The notes: a model not told the origin generated them from the sequence alone. DNA of 64,000 nt from Pseudoneobacillus sp052180215 (GCF_052180215.1 NZ_CP197471.1:3868001-3932000), one strand, 5' to 3'. Shown: positions 24,754 to 34,760, numbered from the stretch's first letter. Translations and numbers: made by a program.

Positions 24754-26469
24754 TTATTTTGAGTAATAATTTTCGATTCCTTTGTAGATCGCATCGGCAT
24801 ACATACTTTGAAAAACTTCAGAAGTCAATTTATTGCGATCATCTGTGTTGGAAAGGAAACCAAGTTCCACTAACACCGCAGGAATTTGGTTATATTTAAT
24901 CACATAAAATCCGCTATCTTTCGTTCCTCTATCGTTCATGTCTACTTCAGAAACAATTTGCTTTTGAATTTCATAAGCAAGCGATTGGCTTTCCGCCCCA
25001 TTTTCATTGTTTGAAGTATTGTAATACGTTTCTGTTCCTTTTGCCGTTGGTGCACTTTCCACAGAGTTGACATGGATGCTGACAAAAATCTCAGCGTATG
25101 ATTCTTCCGCTACGTCAACCCGCTCTTGAAGCGACAAGAACGAATCCGTATCACGAGTCATTACAACATTTGCTCCAGCAGCACGTAATTTTTCTGCCAC
25201 TTTCTTTGCGACACTTAGGACAATATTTTTTTCATAAATGCCATTATGATTCGTACCAGGGTCCTGGTAACCATGACCGGCATCCACGACAATAATCCGC
25301 CCTAATAATGGGGTGCTTGGATCAGGTGAATAAAGCTTCAAATACGATTTATATACATATCCAGTGATTCCATTATAGTTAACCATTGCCCAAAATCCGT
25401 CCATTTCCATGATATTTACCATCGTACCTGTTGGCAAACTTCCTAAAATGGTTGCAGTACCTGAAGCGGATTCACGAATATTTAGGGGTGTTTTTGAAGT
25501 CACTTTCCCTTGTGTCAAAACCGGACCAGTTACTTTCAGTCTAAATCCAGTGTCACTTGCCCTAGATAAAAAGGCGGAAAATTGCGCTCTTGAAATCAAA
25601 TCCTCTGGCATAAATTGATAGTTACTTCCATTGGAGATTCCATTGTAATGTAATCTTTGAATGTAATCGTAAGCCCAATAGGTAGGACGAATATCAAAAA
25701 ACACAGAGGTAGTAGGCGTGTATCCGTTGTAATCGAAATGATAAGCTTCTACAATGACTTTTGCCATTTGCGAACGTTTCAACGTATCAGCTGCTCCAAA
25801 TCTACCATCATTATAACCTTTAAAAATACCAAGTTCGTAAGCTCTCTGAATATATCCTGCCGCCCAGTTGTTGACAGGTACATCTGTGAAAATTTGCGTA
25901 GTTACAGGAGCTTCCTTTTCCCCAATGGCTTCAATAATCATTTTTGCCGCCTGAGCTCTTGTCACCTTATCATCAGGGTGAAACGAAAACGTTCCATCCC
26001 CATTATCATAACCGTTAATGACCTTTAAGGATGATAGATGCTGAATATTTTGATAGGCCCAATACGTAGTAGGGACATCCACAAATGGAATCGGTTCACT
26101 AGTAATTGTATCAGCCGTTGATTGTACGGTATCGGATGATTCCTCCGCCATTTCCTCAGGTGGACAAACCGTTGAATCTACCTGTGAGCTATCCACGTTT
26201 TCCTCAGCCGGACAATCTGTTTGGGTTTGGGTAGCTGTTTCTTCCGTCACTTGTTCAGAATCTGACGTTGCTTGGATGGTACTGTTATCTACTTGAGCAT
26301 CGGCATTCTCGGGAGAGGTTTCTACTGGCCCTAAAACAGTGCCTTCAAATTCAACGGTGTCGTCTACTGGTGTTCCAGTTTCTTCTGCTTGAACCCATTG
26401 TTGTGTTATTGGTGAAAAGATAAGCAAGAAACACAATGAAGCAAACAATAGTCGAACCTTTCTCTGCAT
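24754..26469 (-). CDS. SLH-anchored N-acetylmuramoyl-L-alanine amidase
   Basis: 571 residues: signal peptide to about residue 28, an acidic Thr/Glu/Ser-rich linker (about 30-120, with two CPPEE/CPAEE Cys motifs), three SLH domains (about 125-310), one SH3b domain (about 315-375) and a C-terminal Amidase_3 domain (about 385-570). Amidase zinc ligands are visible: DAGHG, GIYEKN and SIHVN; the catalytic Glu is in VELGFLSN. It would cleave the stem peptide from muramic acid and be held on the wall polymer by SLH. The two Cys-bearing segments in the linker are unusual for a Bacillus secreted protein and may form a disulfide. Confidence 0.93.
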   Translation of the reverse strand: MQRKVRLLFASLCFLLIFSPITQQWVQAEETGTPVDDTVEFEGTVLGPVETSPENADAQVDNSTIQATSDSEQVTEETATQTQTDCPAEENVDSSQVDSTVCPPEEMAEESSDTVQSTADTITSEPIPFVDVPTTYWAYQNIQHLSSLKVINGYDNGDGTFSFHPDDKVTRAQAAKMIIEAIGEKEAPVTTQIFTDVPVNNWAAGYIQRAYELGIFKGYNDGRFGAADTLKRSQMAKVIVEAYHFDYNGYTPTTSVFFDIRPTYWAYDYIQRLHYNGISNGSNYQFMPEDLISRAQFSAFLSRASDTGFRLKVTGPVLTQGKVTSKTPLNIRESASGTATILGSLPTGTMVNIMEMDGFWAMVNYNGITGYVYKSYLKLYSPDPSTPLLGRIIVVDAGHGYQDPGTNHNGIYEKNIVLSVAKKVAEKLRAAGANVVMTRDTDSFLSLQERVDVAEESYAEIFVSIHVNSVESAPTAKGTETYYNTSNNENGAESQSLAYEIQKQIVSEVDMNDRGTKDSGFYVIKYNQIPAVLVELGFLSNTDDRNKLTSEVFQSMYADAIYKGIENYYSK

Positions 26470-26546
26470 ATCTCGTCACTCCTTGTACAATTTCAACATG
26501 CATGTAGCATATCAAATGCTTGATATCAGTTAAATAGATGAATATT

Positions 26547-26645
26547 GGTAATTTTACTTTCGTAAAATACTTGGTAATTTTTCTGTTGAAAAATACTCGG
26601 TAATTTTTCTGTTGAAAAATACTAGGTAATTTTTCTTCGTAAATT
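26547..26645 (-). repeat. Four direct repeats of 26 bp
   Basis: GGTAATTTT begins at 26547, 26573, 26599 and 26625, an exact 26-bp period. The two middle copies contain ATTTTTC-tgtt-GAAAAAT, a small hairpin. The array ends at the stop codon of the next minus-strand gene. Confidence 0.8.
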
Positions 26646-29401
26646 TACTTCGTTAAAATTCGGTATAAGAAGGCACTGTATTGTGCTCTGGTAACAGTGT
26701 TTCCTGGCTTGAAGGTTCCGTCTGGGTAACCAGTGGTCACATTGTTGGCTGCTAAAGCATGAATTTGATTTTTCGCCCAATAGGTATCTGATACATCTGT
26801 AAATCCTTGATCATAAGTTCCACTTAATTTGTAGGCATTGACTAAAATAGCTGCCATTTGTGCTCTTGTTAGATTACCTTCCGGGTCAAAAATGTTGTTT
26901 CCTTTTCCACCCATCACTTTACTATTTACGACGGCTGCAATTTCTTTGTAATACGGATGTGTGGTAGGTACATCACTGAAAGGAAGAGTTGCTACATTTT
27001 TCAAATCAAGCTTTAAAGCTCTTGCTAATAAAACAGCTGCATGTGCACGTGAAAGCTTAGCCTCTGGTTGGAAGTTTCCGTTAGGATAACCACTGATAAT
27101 CTCCGTTGATGCTAAATATTCAATTTCTGTCTTAGCCCAATAGTTTGCTTTTACATCATTGAACATAGGTTCTTTATAATCTGGAAGATAGACAGCTTGT
27201 AGCTTATCAAAATAAATCGTGCCACTTCCTTGTTTTTCTGCTAATGCTTCCGCGAGATATATTTGTTGAATAGAGATTGGAGTCGTTACATTCGTCGGAA
27301 CTGCTGCTTCAACATACTTCCAACCCTTCCAATTCAATTTACCTTCATCTGTGAAGTTAATGGTGTATGACTGACCTGCATTATCTTGAATTTTTCCGCG
27401 CAGCCAGTGATTTTTGCCATCACCGTACACCCATAATCCAAGTTTTACTGGAAGTCCATCCACAGACAATTTATTTTTTGGAATCACATAGGCAGCCGCT
27501 GTCCCTGCTTCGCCAGTAGAAAAATCATAATCAAGCTTCAAAGAGGATAGACCATTTTTAACTGGTTCTGGACTTTGAACCGTATTGATTGTAGCACTTG
27601 CTCTTGCCACGGAAGTTGTCCAGTTTGAAACATCCTCAAAATCATCTAACACAATCGGCTCATCGGTTACGTTAACATTCGCTGACACAATCGAATTACC
27701 ATATTTCGCTGTCACTACAGCAGAGCCTTTTTTCGTCGCTGTAAATACTCCATCTTTTGTAATCGTTCCAATATCGTTTGAAACAGACCATTCAACTAGT
27801 TTTTGATCATAAATAAGCGGTTGCCCAGATGCATCCAATGCGGATGCGGTAAATTTATGGGCTTGTCCAATCGTCAACACTGAATTTACTTCATTTAATG
27901 TGAAACGATCAATTGAATCGACTACTGACAAGGAAAGCTCTTGAGTGGCATTGCCAACTTGTACAATGATTTTCCCATCGCCTTTTTTCGCACCAGTGAT
28001 CTTCATTCCAGATACTGTTGCCATATCAGAGGTTAATGAAATTTTTACATCAGATGTAGTAAAAGGTAAGCTATTAAAATATTGATCTAGGACATAATCG
28101 ACTCCGATATCAAGACTTGAGCCTACTAAAAGCTTTCCTTCTTGTTTTTTAACCGCTTTTAGTTGAGTCGGCTCACCAATCGGAGACGTACTCACTGCTT
28201 GAAGGACGGTCGCAATTCCTCTTTCGAATCCATCAGAAGGGCGATTCATTAAGCTAACTTGATTTTGTCCATATTGACGAGCAGAAAGGGTTGTAGACCC
28301 ACCACCGTCTAAATTAATCGCGCGGTCTGCTCCAAGTTTCACGAGGTATTCCGCAAACTCTCTAATTGTCATACCTGAGCTAATCCCTGGATTACGGCCA
28401 TCTACGGTTACAAGGAACACTCGTTTTTTAGACTGGTCAATAGCAACTGCGGTACGAGGTGCACGTTCTCTTGCACGAGAGCTGTTTTCGTCCATGGTAA
28501 TAAACACACTGCCATCCTTTACTAACATCGGACCACTTGCTAGCATGTATTGAGCATTCATCCATTTGGAATCAATGGCTAAGGAAACGGAAATTTGATC
28601 TCCGATAGTTAAGCTTTGTAAACGGTCATTCCACATCTTCCCTTTAAAAGAAAGCACGAAGCCGTTAGCTGGAATTTTTGTATTTGTGGTATCTCCATAT
28701 GGACGTATCTGTTGGATTTTCCCTGTTAATTGATCACCGAATTTAAGCGGTTCATTTAATTTTTCCTGATCCGTTACAATAACGAATTCGGTACCGGTTG
28801 AATTGGTATTGGTATAACCATCATCATTTGAAGGGGTATAAAGAATTAACTCATCATTATTTCGGATACGATTCATCCCTGATAATGGATAGTTTTTATC
28901 TTTATATTGAACTCTCATATTTAAATTATAATAATCTATTTCTGGTGTTCCATCCGCTAACACCCCAAAGGTAATCGGTTCATTGACATACTTATCCGTA
29001 CCGTCTGATACAATCCCCGCATTATAAAGGGCATTATCTTTTGCGATGAGATACATAGGCACCCGATTTTCAAAAAAAGAACCATTGACTGCACCAACAA
29101 CACGATTTCCATCTGTTCTTGGTAAATTAGCTCTTGATGTTGTCGTCATGAGCTTATTAATCGGGTTTGGTATCCCGACTTCAAGTTTCGTATATGGATC
29201 AGTCGTATTAATATCTAATATATTAATAGATTGATTGCCACCAGCGTTTTGATAGGCCGCATTAGAATACGTGACACCTGATGACACTTGGAATTGCTCC
29301 TTTATTGTTCCTGGAAGCGTACTTGCTGCTTGTGTTGACTTTCCAGGGACAAAACTGATCATTAAAGCAGCAATAACAGCCATCTGCAATAATTTTTTCA
29401 C
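26645..29401 (-). CDS. SLH-anchored phosphodiester glycosidase-like protein
   Basis: 918 residues from a GTG start (AGGGGGAG upstream). Signal peptide, then a NAGPA/phosphodiester glycosidase domain (about 60-380): FFENRVPMYLIAKDN, RTAVAIDQSKKRVFLVTVDGRN and AINLDGGGSTTL are the family signatures. Next an Ig-like BIG2 domain (about 490-575), a carbohydrate-binding-like beta-sandwich (about 580-710, WLRGKIQDNAG), and three SLH domains at the C-terminus (about 720-918). The uncovering-enzyme family removes terminal sugars from phosphodiester-linked glycans; teichoic acid decoration is a plausible substrate here but not shown. Confidence 0.9.
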   Translation of the reverse strand: MKKLLQMAVIAALMISFVPGKSTQAASTLPGTIKEQFQVSSGVTYSNAAYQNAGGNQSINILDINTTDPYTKLEVGIPNPINKLMTTTSRANLPRTDGNRVVGAVNGSFFENRVPMYLIAKDNALYNAGIVSDGTDKYVNEPITFGVLADGTPEIDYYNLNMRVQYKDKNYPLSGMNRIRNNDELILYTPSNDDGYTNTNSTGTEFVIVTDQEKLNEPLKFGDQLTGKIQQIRPYGDTTNTKIPANGFVLSFKGKMWNDRLQSLTIGDQISVSLAIDSKWMNAQYMLASGPMLVKDGSVFITMDENSSRARERAPRTAVAIDQSKKRVFLVTVDGRNPGISSGMTIREFAEYLVKLGADRAINLDGGGSTTLSARQYGQNQVSLMNRPSDGFERGIATVLQAVSTSPIGEPTQLKAVKKQEGKLLVGSSLDIGVDYVLDQYFNSLPFTTSDVKISLTSDMATVSGMKITGAKKGDGKIIVQVGNATQELSLSVVDSIDRFTLNEVNSVLTIGQAHKFTASALDASGQPLIYDQKLVEWSVSNDIGTITKDGVFTATKKGSAVVTAKYGNSIVSANVNVTDEPIVLDDFEDVSNWTTSVARASATINTVQSPEPVKNGLSSLKLDYDFSTGEAGTAAAYVIPKNKLSVDGLPVKLGLWVYGDGKNHWLRGKIQDNAGQSYTINFTDEGKLNWKGWKYVEAAVPTNVTTPISIQQIYLAEALAEKQGSGTIYFDKLQAVYLPDYKEPMFNDVKANYWAKTEIEYLASTEIISGYPNGNFQPEAKLSRAHAAVLLARALKLDLKNVATLPFSDVPTTHPYYKEIAAVVNSKVMGGKGNNIFDPEGNLTRAQMAAILVNAYKLSGTYDQGFTDVSDTYWAKNQIHALAANNVTTGYPDGTFKPGNTVTRAQYSAFLYRILTK

Positions 29402-29679
29402 TTCTACTCCCCCTAAGGTGTTTCTTATCTATTTGTTAATTATTTGGAAAAATAATTCTATACCTTACCCATCTTAGCAAAAATTGTCGTAAAACTCTAT
29501 CAAACCTTTCTCCTAATCTGGCAAAATACGACTTTTTTTCCTAAGTTTTATAGACATAGATACTAGTTAATCCACTATTTTGACGAAATTTGTTGGGAGA
29601 TGGTTACAAAAAAGTTTGCTTTGTAAATTGCTTTTTCACTCAATTGAATACGCAAAACGATAGTGGTGATATTTTTGTT
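29402..29679. other. Intergenic promoter region
   Basis: Promoter region of the minus-strand glycosidase gene. No gene, hairpin or riboswitch seen. Confidence 0.3.
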
Positions 29680-29866
29680 TTATTATCGGACACTGAATCC
29701 GCTATTCACGTAAAATAAACGTATTTTCATAGGTTTGCGGACACTGGTTCCGTTATTCACTATATTTCAATAGAAAAAAGCTTACTTTTGGGGTAATAAC
29801 GGAACCATAGTCCGATAATCCTCTAAAAACAGACATTTTCATGAAATAGCGGAACGTGTGTCCTTT
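29680..29866. repeat. Four-unit geometric element, copy 2 (CGGACAC type)
   Basis: Forward units with CGGACACTGAATCCG and CGGACACTGGTTCCG 51 bp apart; reverse units with CGGAACCATAGTCCG and CGGAACGTGTGTCC 50 bp apart; 61 bp between the inner anchors. Same layout as at 11115-11300. Confidence 0.8.
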
Positions 29867-29905
29867 TCTATTAAACGTTTTTTATACCAGCTAAAAATAA
29901 AGAAC

Positions 29906-29938
29906 AAAAAGACCCCTACCCATGTTGGGCAGGAGTCT
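29906..29938 (-). terminator. Terminator of the O-antigen ligase-like gene
   Basis: AGACTCCTGCC and the GGGTAGGGGTCT strand form a stem with mismatches, then a T run on the minus strand. Confidence 0.75.
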
Positions 29939-29943
29939 AAATG

Positions 29944-31377
29944 TTATTTTTTATAAAGTTTATGTCTAAATGCATATGCACCTAGAATCACAAAGTAGTA
30001 AAGGGTAAACAGTTTCAATTCCCAAATATTGTAATACATTCCCATTATGCCGGTTGAGAACCATAGGGCAATCATGAAATCTGAGAAGTGATCGTCGTCT
30101 TTGCGTCGCTTCCAGAATAAGAATAGTAATCCTAGTAGGAAGACAGCAAATGCGATGACCCCGAATACTCCTGTTTCTGCGATAACTTGAATATATTGGT
30201 TATCAGAGTAGAAGTACTTACCTCCATAGATATCGGAACGTATTCCATAATGCGGGTAAATCGGAGACCCATAAGATAAGGTCGCTGAGTCACCAAAGGT
30301 CGCAAAACCTGACCCTAATACAGGGTAATCCTTAAAAACCTCAAAGCCTTTTTTAATATAATAAATGCGGCCACTTTCAACCATCAAGTCTAAATTATCT
30401 TCATCAAACGTCCCTTTTAAACGGTCTGAAATTCCACCTGCTCCACCACCAGGTCCTTGTAGGCCATAGGTTTGAATTAGTTGAACTCCATAATTGACTG
30501 GTAAAAAGACAAGGATGAATCCTAATATTCCTGATATGACAATCGGTTTAATGAGAGCCCATTTCTTTGATAAAAGAAGATAGAAGACAAGACCTACTAC
30601 TAAGGCGATCCAAGTACCGCGAGAATAAGATAGAAGTAATATCCCAGTAAAAAGAACAAGCAGGAAGTATAGTAACTTTCTTTTTCCCACTTTTGCTTCA
30701 TACATCAGATAAAGTACAGAAACAATGGCAAATCCTATAAAAATCGCTAAGGAATTCGGATTCCCTGGCATCCCGTAAATTCGGACGATATTTGTAGCGG
30801 ATAATACCTTTTGGCTCCATGCTTCTGGTAATAACCATTGTCTTAAAGTAAGCTTTTCGATGATGCCATGAATACTTACGATGACACCGCCAAAAATGGT
30901 CACCCAAGCGAAATCGATATAATCTTTTTTCTCAATGTTCATTCTCGAAACAATGAAATATAACAAATACATGATCAGGAAAGTTCGTAATTGAAAGATA
31001 ACAGCTCCAGGAGAAACTCCCATCATTAATCCCACAAAGGAACCAATCAGTAAGAAAACAAAGAATCCCCATTCAAAAGGTTGAAAACAAAACCACGATT
31101 TCCAATCTTTTCGAGTGTCGTATAAAACTTTTAATAAAACAATAAACGTTACGACATCCCCTATCAGCTTTAATCCCGAATTCATCTCGATTAAGATGGG
31201 GCGAATTGGTACATATAAAAAGAGAAGCAGTACGGCTTGCTTTGGTTTAAAAAAGGAAAATGCAGCAAAGGCTCCTGTAACCAATACAAGTGAAATCATC
31301 TTTGGTAAAAACATCCCTATTAATAATAGGAAAAAACTTGCAAATAAAAAACTATACGATCGTAAATTCAATTCCAT
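29944..31377 (-). CDS. O-antigen ligase/Wzy-like polymerase
   Basis: Polytopic membrane protein of 477 residues with 11-12 helices and one large extracellular loop (about 315-400) between late helices, the pattern of the Wzy_C/WaaL family. The motif NPNSLAIFIGFA and LSYSRGTWIALVVG, with conserved Arg, are visible. In a Gram-positive with SLH anchoring it would polymerise or transfer wall polymer units. GGAGAG precedes ATG 31377; a TTG at 31428 has no such site and is discarded. Confidence 0.85.
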   Translation of the reverse strand: MELNLRSYSFLFASFFLLLIGMFLPKMISLVLVTGAFAAFSFFKPKQAVLLLFLYVPIRPILIEMNSGLKLIGDVVTFIVLLKVLYDTRKDWKSWFCFQPFEWGFFVFLLIGSFVGLMMGVSPGAVIFQLRTFLIMYLLYFIVSRMNIEKKDYIDFAWVTIFGGVIVSIHGIIEKLTLRQWLLPEAWSQKVLSATNIVRIYGMPGNPNSLAIFIGFAIVSVLYLMYEAKVGKRKLLYFLLVLFTGILLLSYSRGTWIALVVGLVFYLLLSKKWALIKPIVISGILGFILVFLPVNYGVQLIQTYGLQGPGGGAGGISDRLKGTFDEDNLDLMVESGRIYYIKKGFEVFKDYPVLGSGFATFGDSATLSYGSPIYPHYGIRSDIYGGKYFYSDNQYIQVIAETGVFGVIAFAVFLLGLLFLFWKRRKDDDHFSDFMIALWFSTGIMGMYYNIWELKLFTLYYFVILGAYAFRHKLYKK

Positions 31378-31596
31378 CGTTTTATTCTCTCCAATGTTTG
31401 CTCTTATAAATTGACATATCCTTTTCAAATATACCTTAGTTTTTCCTCATTCGTCAAAAGCAATTTACTGGCAGATGTCTAATTAAGGTGGAAAAAAAGT
31501 TTTATCATTAAAATGAAGTAAAATGTTCCCATTAGTATTCCATTAAAAAGAAAAGGTTATGAGTCATTGGTACTTTCCCCTTAACTTTTCCTTCCG

Positions 31597-31632
31597 TTTG
31601 TCGAAATAAAAATAAAGAATGATTTCGACAAA
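31597..31632. promoter_or_regulatory. Paired inverted Spo0A boxes before the SLH subtilase
   Basis: TTTGTCGAAAT (31597-31607) and ATTTCGACAAA (31622-31632) are inverted and both contain exact 0A boxes. The right box abuts the AAGGGAG ribosome site, so repression or RNA hairpin formation are both possible. Confidence 0.5.
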
Positions 31633-31650
31633 AGAAAGGGAGTAGCAACG

Positions 31651-33945
31651 ATGTTAAAGCGCATAGGGACCCTGTTATTATGTATTCTCCTTGTGATTCC
31701 AGCCTCTTCCATTCATGCACAAGAAAAAAATCTTATCAGCAAAGAATGGATATTATATTTTAACACCATACATAAAGCATCTCAATTTCAACATGATTTC
31801 AACGAGCAAGTCCTATCTCGATCCGAATCGGTTATAGAGGCAACTTTTACTGAAAAAAAGCTAGATGAAATCCTGCATACTCATCCCGAAATAGTAAAAG
31901 TAGAAGAAAATCTTCAAAAAGCGTTAACCGGCTATATCGGTAAAGATGATCCTTATTATCCAGAGCAGTGGGCATTAAAGAAAATTGCTTATGATGGTTC
32001 TGGACTAGCCAATCAATCTTCACTAAATCAATTAATCGGAAAAACCATCACAATGGGAAATGATTCGTTTTTATACGAAGAGAAGCCTTTTTCAGGTACC
32101 CATTTCATAATCAATTTAGAATCTGAGCACATAAGACGACTATCCGTTGAATTAGCAAATCCACAGGGGAACTGGAAAGTAGAAGTTAGAGATAAACAAA
32201 ACCAATTAATTACTCAAAACACTTCCCTTTATAAAAAAATCGATTTACTATTGCCAAAAAATCTACCTGATACGTCATTATCTATTTCTTTAATAAAGAC
32301 AGAGGGCTGGAGCGAGAATCCCATCATCAAAAAGCTTACAGGTGTTTATTCGGCAATCGTGGCAGTGATTGATTCCGGAGTCATTGAACATGAGGATTTT
32401 TGCGATAATATCCTTTATAGTTTAGGGAAGGATTTTCGCGAAGGAATGAGTCAACCGATAGATACAAACGGCCATGGTACCCATGTGACTGGGATCATTG
32501 CTGCTTGCAGTCAAAATGGCATTGGCATAAGTGGTGCTATTGGAGGCGCATTAGTAGATGTCATTCCCTTAAAAGCACTGAATAAGGATGGATTAACGGA
32601 TGACTATACCTTAAGTAGAGCCGTCCAGGAAGCCATTGATTATGATGTCGATGTCATTAACCTAAGCATTGCTGGAAAAGGAACGACGGAATTTTTTGAA
32701 GATACGGTCATGGAAGCTTTACAAAAAGGCATAGCCGTTGTAGCCGCTGCCGGTAATGGTAATGAAGATACTTCTGATGTCTACCCCGCCAAATTTCCAG
32801 GAGTGATTACCGTTGCGGGAATTGACCAGAACAACGGTAAAGTCAAAAGGTCGAATTTCGGTTGGGAAGTGGATATCAGCGCACCCGGCATCAATATTTT
32901 AAGCACGTACCTGTCACCTTCCTACAAGGAGTTAACAGGGACTTCGATGGCGGCACCGTACGTAACAAGTGCTGTTGCCTATTATAAAAGCTTACACCCT
33001 GATCTTGATTTTATTCAAATCAGAAGAATGTTGGCGAATTCCGCTCTGGACATAGGCGCAAAGGGGTATGACATTTATACTGGTGCAGGATTACTTCAAC
33101 TATCTAATTCTATGGAAGAAAAGGAACAGATGGATTGGTTAAATTTAAAAGATGGACAGCCAATCGATGATAAACAGCAAATCGTAATAGGTTTTTCAGA
33201 AACGTTATTAGGCTCTACTCTTTTAGTTTTTAAAGATGAAAAGTTCCTTTTAACCAAAAAAGTCGAAAAGATGATCGAAACGATTTATATCAATCCGGAA
33301 CTTTTCACTCAGCACGATACGCCTTTAACCGCCGTTGTTGTAAATGATAAAAATCAAATATTGGATATGTCTAGCCTATCCGTTGTAAATACAAAAAGCG
33401 TGATCAAAACAGGCGCTTTCACCGATATTCCGAACGATTTTTGGGCTTATAAAGAAATCACAAAAGCCTATCAAGAAAAGCTCATTAATGGATATTCCGA
33501 TGGAACCTTTAAGCCATCTGAAAATATCGGGAGACGTCATACGATGATGATGTTAAGTCGTTTATTTCCAGAAAAGCTTCCAGTGTCCATGAATATCCCA
33601 TTCCAAGATGTTTCATTCACAACTCCTGGAATATTGCCGATTCTAATCGGAAGTGAAAATGGCATGATTAAAGGGACCAATGGCCATTTTAACCCGGAGA
33701 AAAAAATTACGCGGAGCCAAGTTGCGTTAATATTGGCAAGAGCTCTAGGAATTGATGAAGGTAGTGTAACGAATAGGTATCCTTTTAAAGACATTCCAAA
33801 AGATGCTGAATACGAACAAGCTGTACAACAGTTAGCAGCAAAAGGAATCATCTCAAAGCAGGAATACTTTCATCCTAACGCTCTCATCACAAGAGCACAA
33901 TTTGCGGCAATGTTAACAAGAACGATGGAATTTATGAATAAATGA
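31651..33945 (+). CDS. SLH-anchored subtilisin-family (S8) serine protease
   Basis: 764 residues. Signal peptide to about residue 24, a short propeptide ending near PYYPEQWALKKI (about 100-112), then an insert of about 115 residues of beta-sandwich character (about 116-230), then the catalytic domain: D241 (AVIDSGV), H275 (NGHGTHVTG), oxyanion N369 (AAAGNG) and S432 (GTSMAAP). A linker of about 110 residues precedes three SLH domains (about 585-760). The insert between WALKKI and the catalytic Asp is unusual, since in thermitase-like subtilases these are about 25 residues apart. A wall-bound protease could process secreted propeptides. Confidence 0.92.
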   Translation: MLKRIGTLLLCILLVIPASSIHAQEKNLISKEWILYFNTIHKASQFQHDFNEQVLSRSESVIEATFTEKKLDEILHTHPEIVKVEENLQKALTGYIGKDDPYYPEQWALKKIAYDGSGLANQSSLNQLIGKTITMGNDSFLYEEKPFSGTHFIINLESEHIRRLSVELANPQGNWKVEVRDKQNQLITQNTSLYKKIDLLLPKNLPDTSLSISLIKTEGWSENPIIKKLTGVYSAIVAVIDSGVIEHEDFCDNILYSLGKDFREGMSQPIDTNGHGTHVTGIIAACSQNGIGISGAIGGALVDVIPLKALNKDGLTDDYTLSRAVQEAIDYDVDVINLSIAGKGTTEFFEDTVMEALQKGIAVVAAAGNGNEDTSDVYPAKFPGVITVAGIDQNNGKVKRSNFGWEVDISAPGINILSTYLSPSYKELTGTSMAAPYVTSAVAYYKSLHPDLDFIQIRRMLANSALDIGAKGYDIYTGAGLLQLSNSMEEKEQMDWLNLKDGQPIDDKQQIVIGFSETLLGSTLLVFKDEKFLLTKKVEKMIETIYINPELFTQHDTPLTAVVVNDKNQILDMSSLSVVNTKSVIKTGAFTDIPNDFWAYKEITKAYQEKLINGYSDGTFKPSENIGRRHTMMMLSRLFPEKLPVSMNIPFQDVSFTTPGILPILIGSENGMIKGTNGHFNPEKKITRSQVALILARALGIDEGSVTNRYPFKDIPKDAEYEQAVQQLAAKGIISKQEYFHPNALITRAQFAAMLTRTMEFMNK

Positions 33946-33950
33946 AAAAA

Positions 33951-34018
33951 GGGGGTCAGTCCCCCACCGCTTTAAAGCGGTGGGGGACTGACCCCCGGTG
34001 CGTTAATGTGTTAAAGGG
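33951..34018. repeat. GGGGGTC element, copy C (fused double copy)
   Basis: Between convergent genes. GGGGGTCAGTCCCCC is followed by ACCGCTTTAAAGCGGT and GGGGGACTGACCCCC, a perfect inverted repeat of 46 bp (33951-33996), plus the usual flank GTGCGTTAATGTGTTAAA. It looks like two element halves joined head to head. It can act as terminator for both genes. Confidence 0.85.
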
Positions 34019-34549
34019 TTACTTTTTTGCTACTACCTTTTTCAAATGAGGTTGAGCTAATACGGCAAACGATTCTTTTGATGAAGTAATAACTACTTTT
34101 GTTTTCGTTTGAATTTTTTCATAAAGATTCCGAACATCCTTATTGTGCATACGAATACACCCAGCTGAGACATATTTACCAATTGAGTTCTCATTATTAT
34201 TTCCATGGATTGCATACGGATAAGCGCCTTTTTCCTTCACGCTCAATCCTAGCCAACGATCGCCTAGCGGATTTTTAGGGTCTCCCCCTTTTATACCCAA
34301 TTTATAATAGGGACGATTCTTTATTTTCTCCCGAATATAAAAGCTACCTTCCGGAGTAAGTTTTGATGTTTTACCCGTCGCAACAGAGTATGTTTTGATC
34401 AACTTCCCATTTTCAAAAAAAGCAAGCTGATTGGTTTTTTTGTTAATAATAATAAGCTGGTCCTTAACAACAGCTCCTTCTGAAGGTACAGGAGCATTTA
34501 AAACTCCAAAACTAAAGATGATTAAAAAAATAACGATTCGTTTTAACAT
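34019..34549 (-). CDS. L,D-transpeptidase (YkuD domain)
   Basis: Exported 176-residue protein: signal peptide (about 1-25), then a complete YkuD domain with H115 (AIHGNN) and the catalytic C131 in SAGCIRMHN. Family enzymes make 3-3 cross-links in peptidoglycan or attach proteins. No LysM is present, in contrast to B. subtilis YkuD. A stand-alone version is common in Bacillus. Ends directly at the GGGGGTC element. Confidence 0.92.
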   Translation of the reverse strand: MLKRIVIFLIIFSFGVLNAPVPSEGAVVKDQLIIINKKTNQLAFFENGKLIKTYSVATGKTSKLTPEGSFYIREKIKNRPYYKLGIKGGDPKNPLGDRWLGLSVKEKGAYPYAIHGNNNENSIGKYVSAGCIRMHNKDVRNLYEKIQTKTKVVITSSKESFAVLAQPHLKKVVAKK

Positions 34550-34760
34550 GTATTCACCTCTAAATATTTCTAAAAAAATGTGATGGACAGCACCCTTTTA
34601 GGTACAGATTCCATTTTTAGCTCCATAGTCTCCAATACCCATTACCATTTACGTATAAAATTGGATATTTCTTCTATACACCACAATTATATATTGTATA
34701 ATACTATTTGTGCATTTTTTGTATAATCGTAGAAATATTTTTGTAGTTTTGGAGGTTTTC

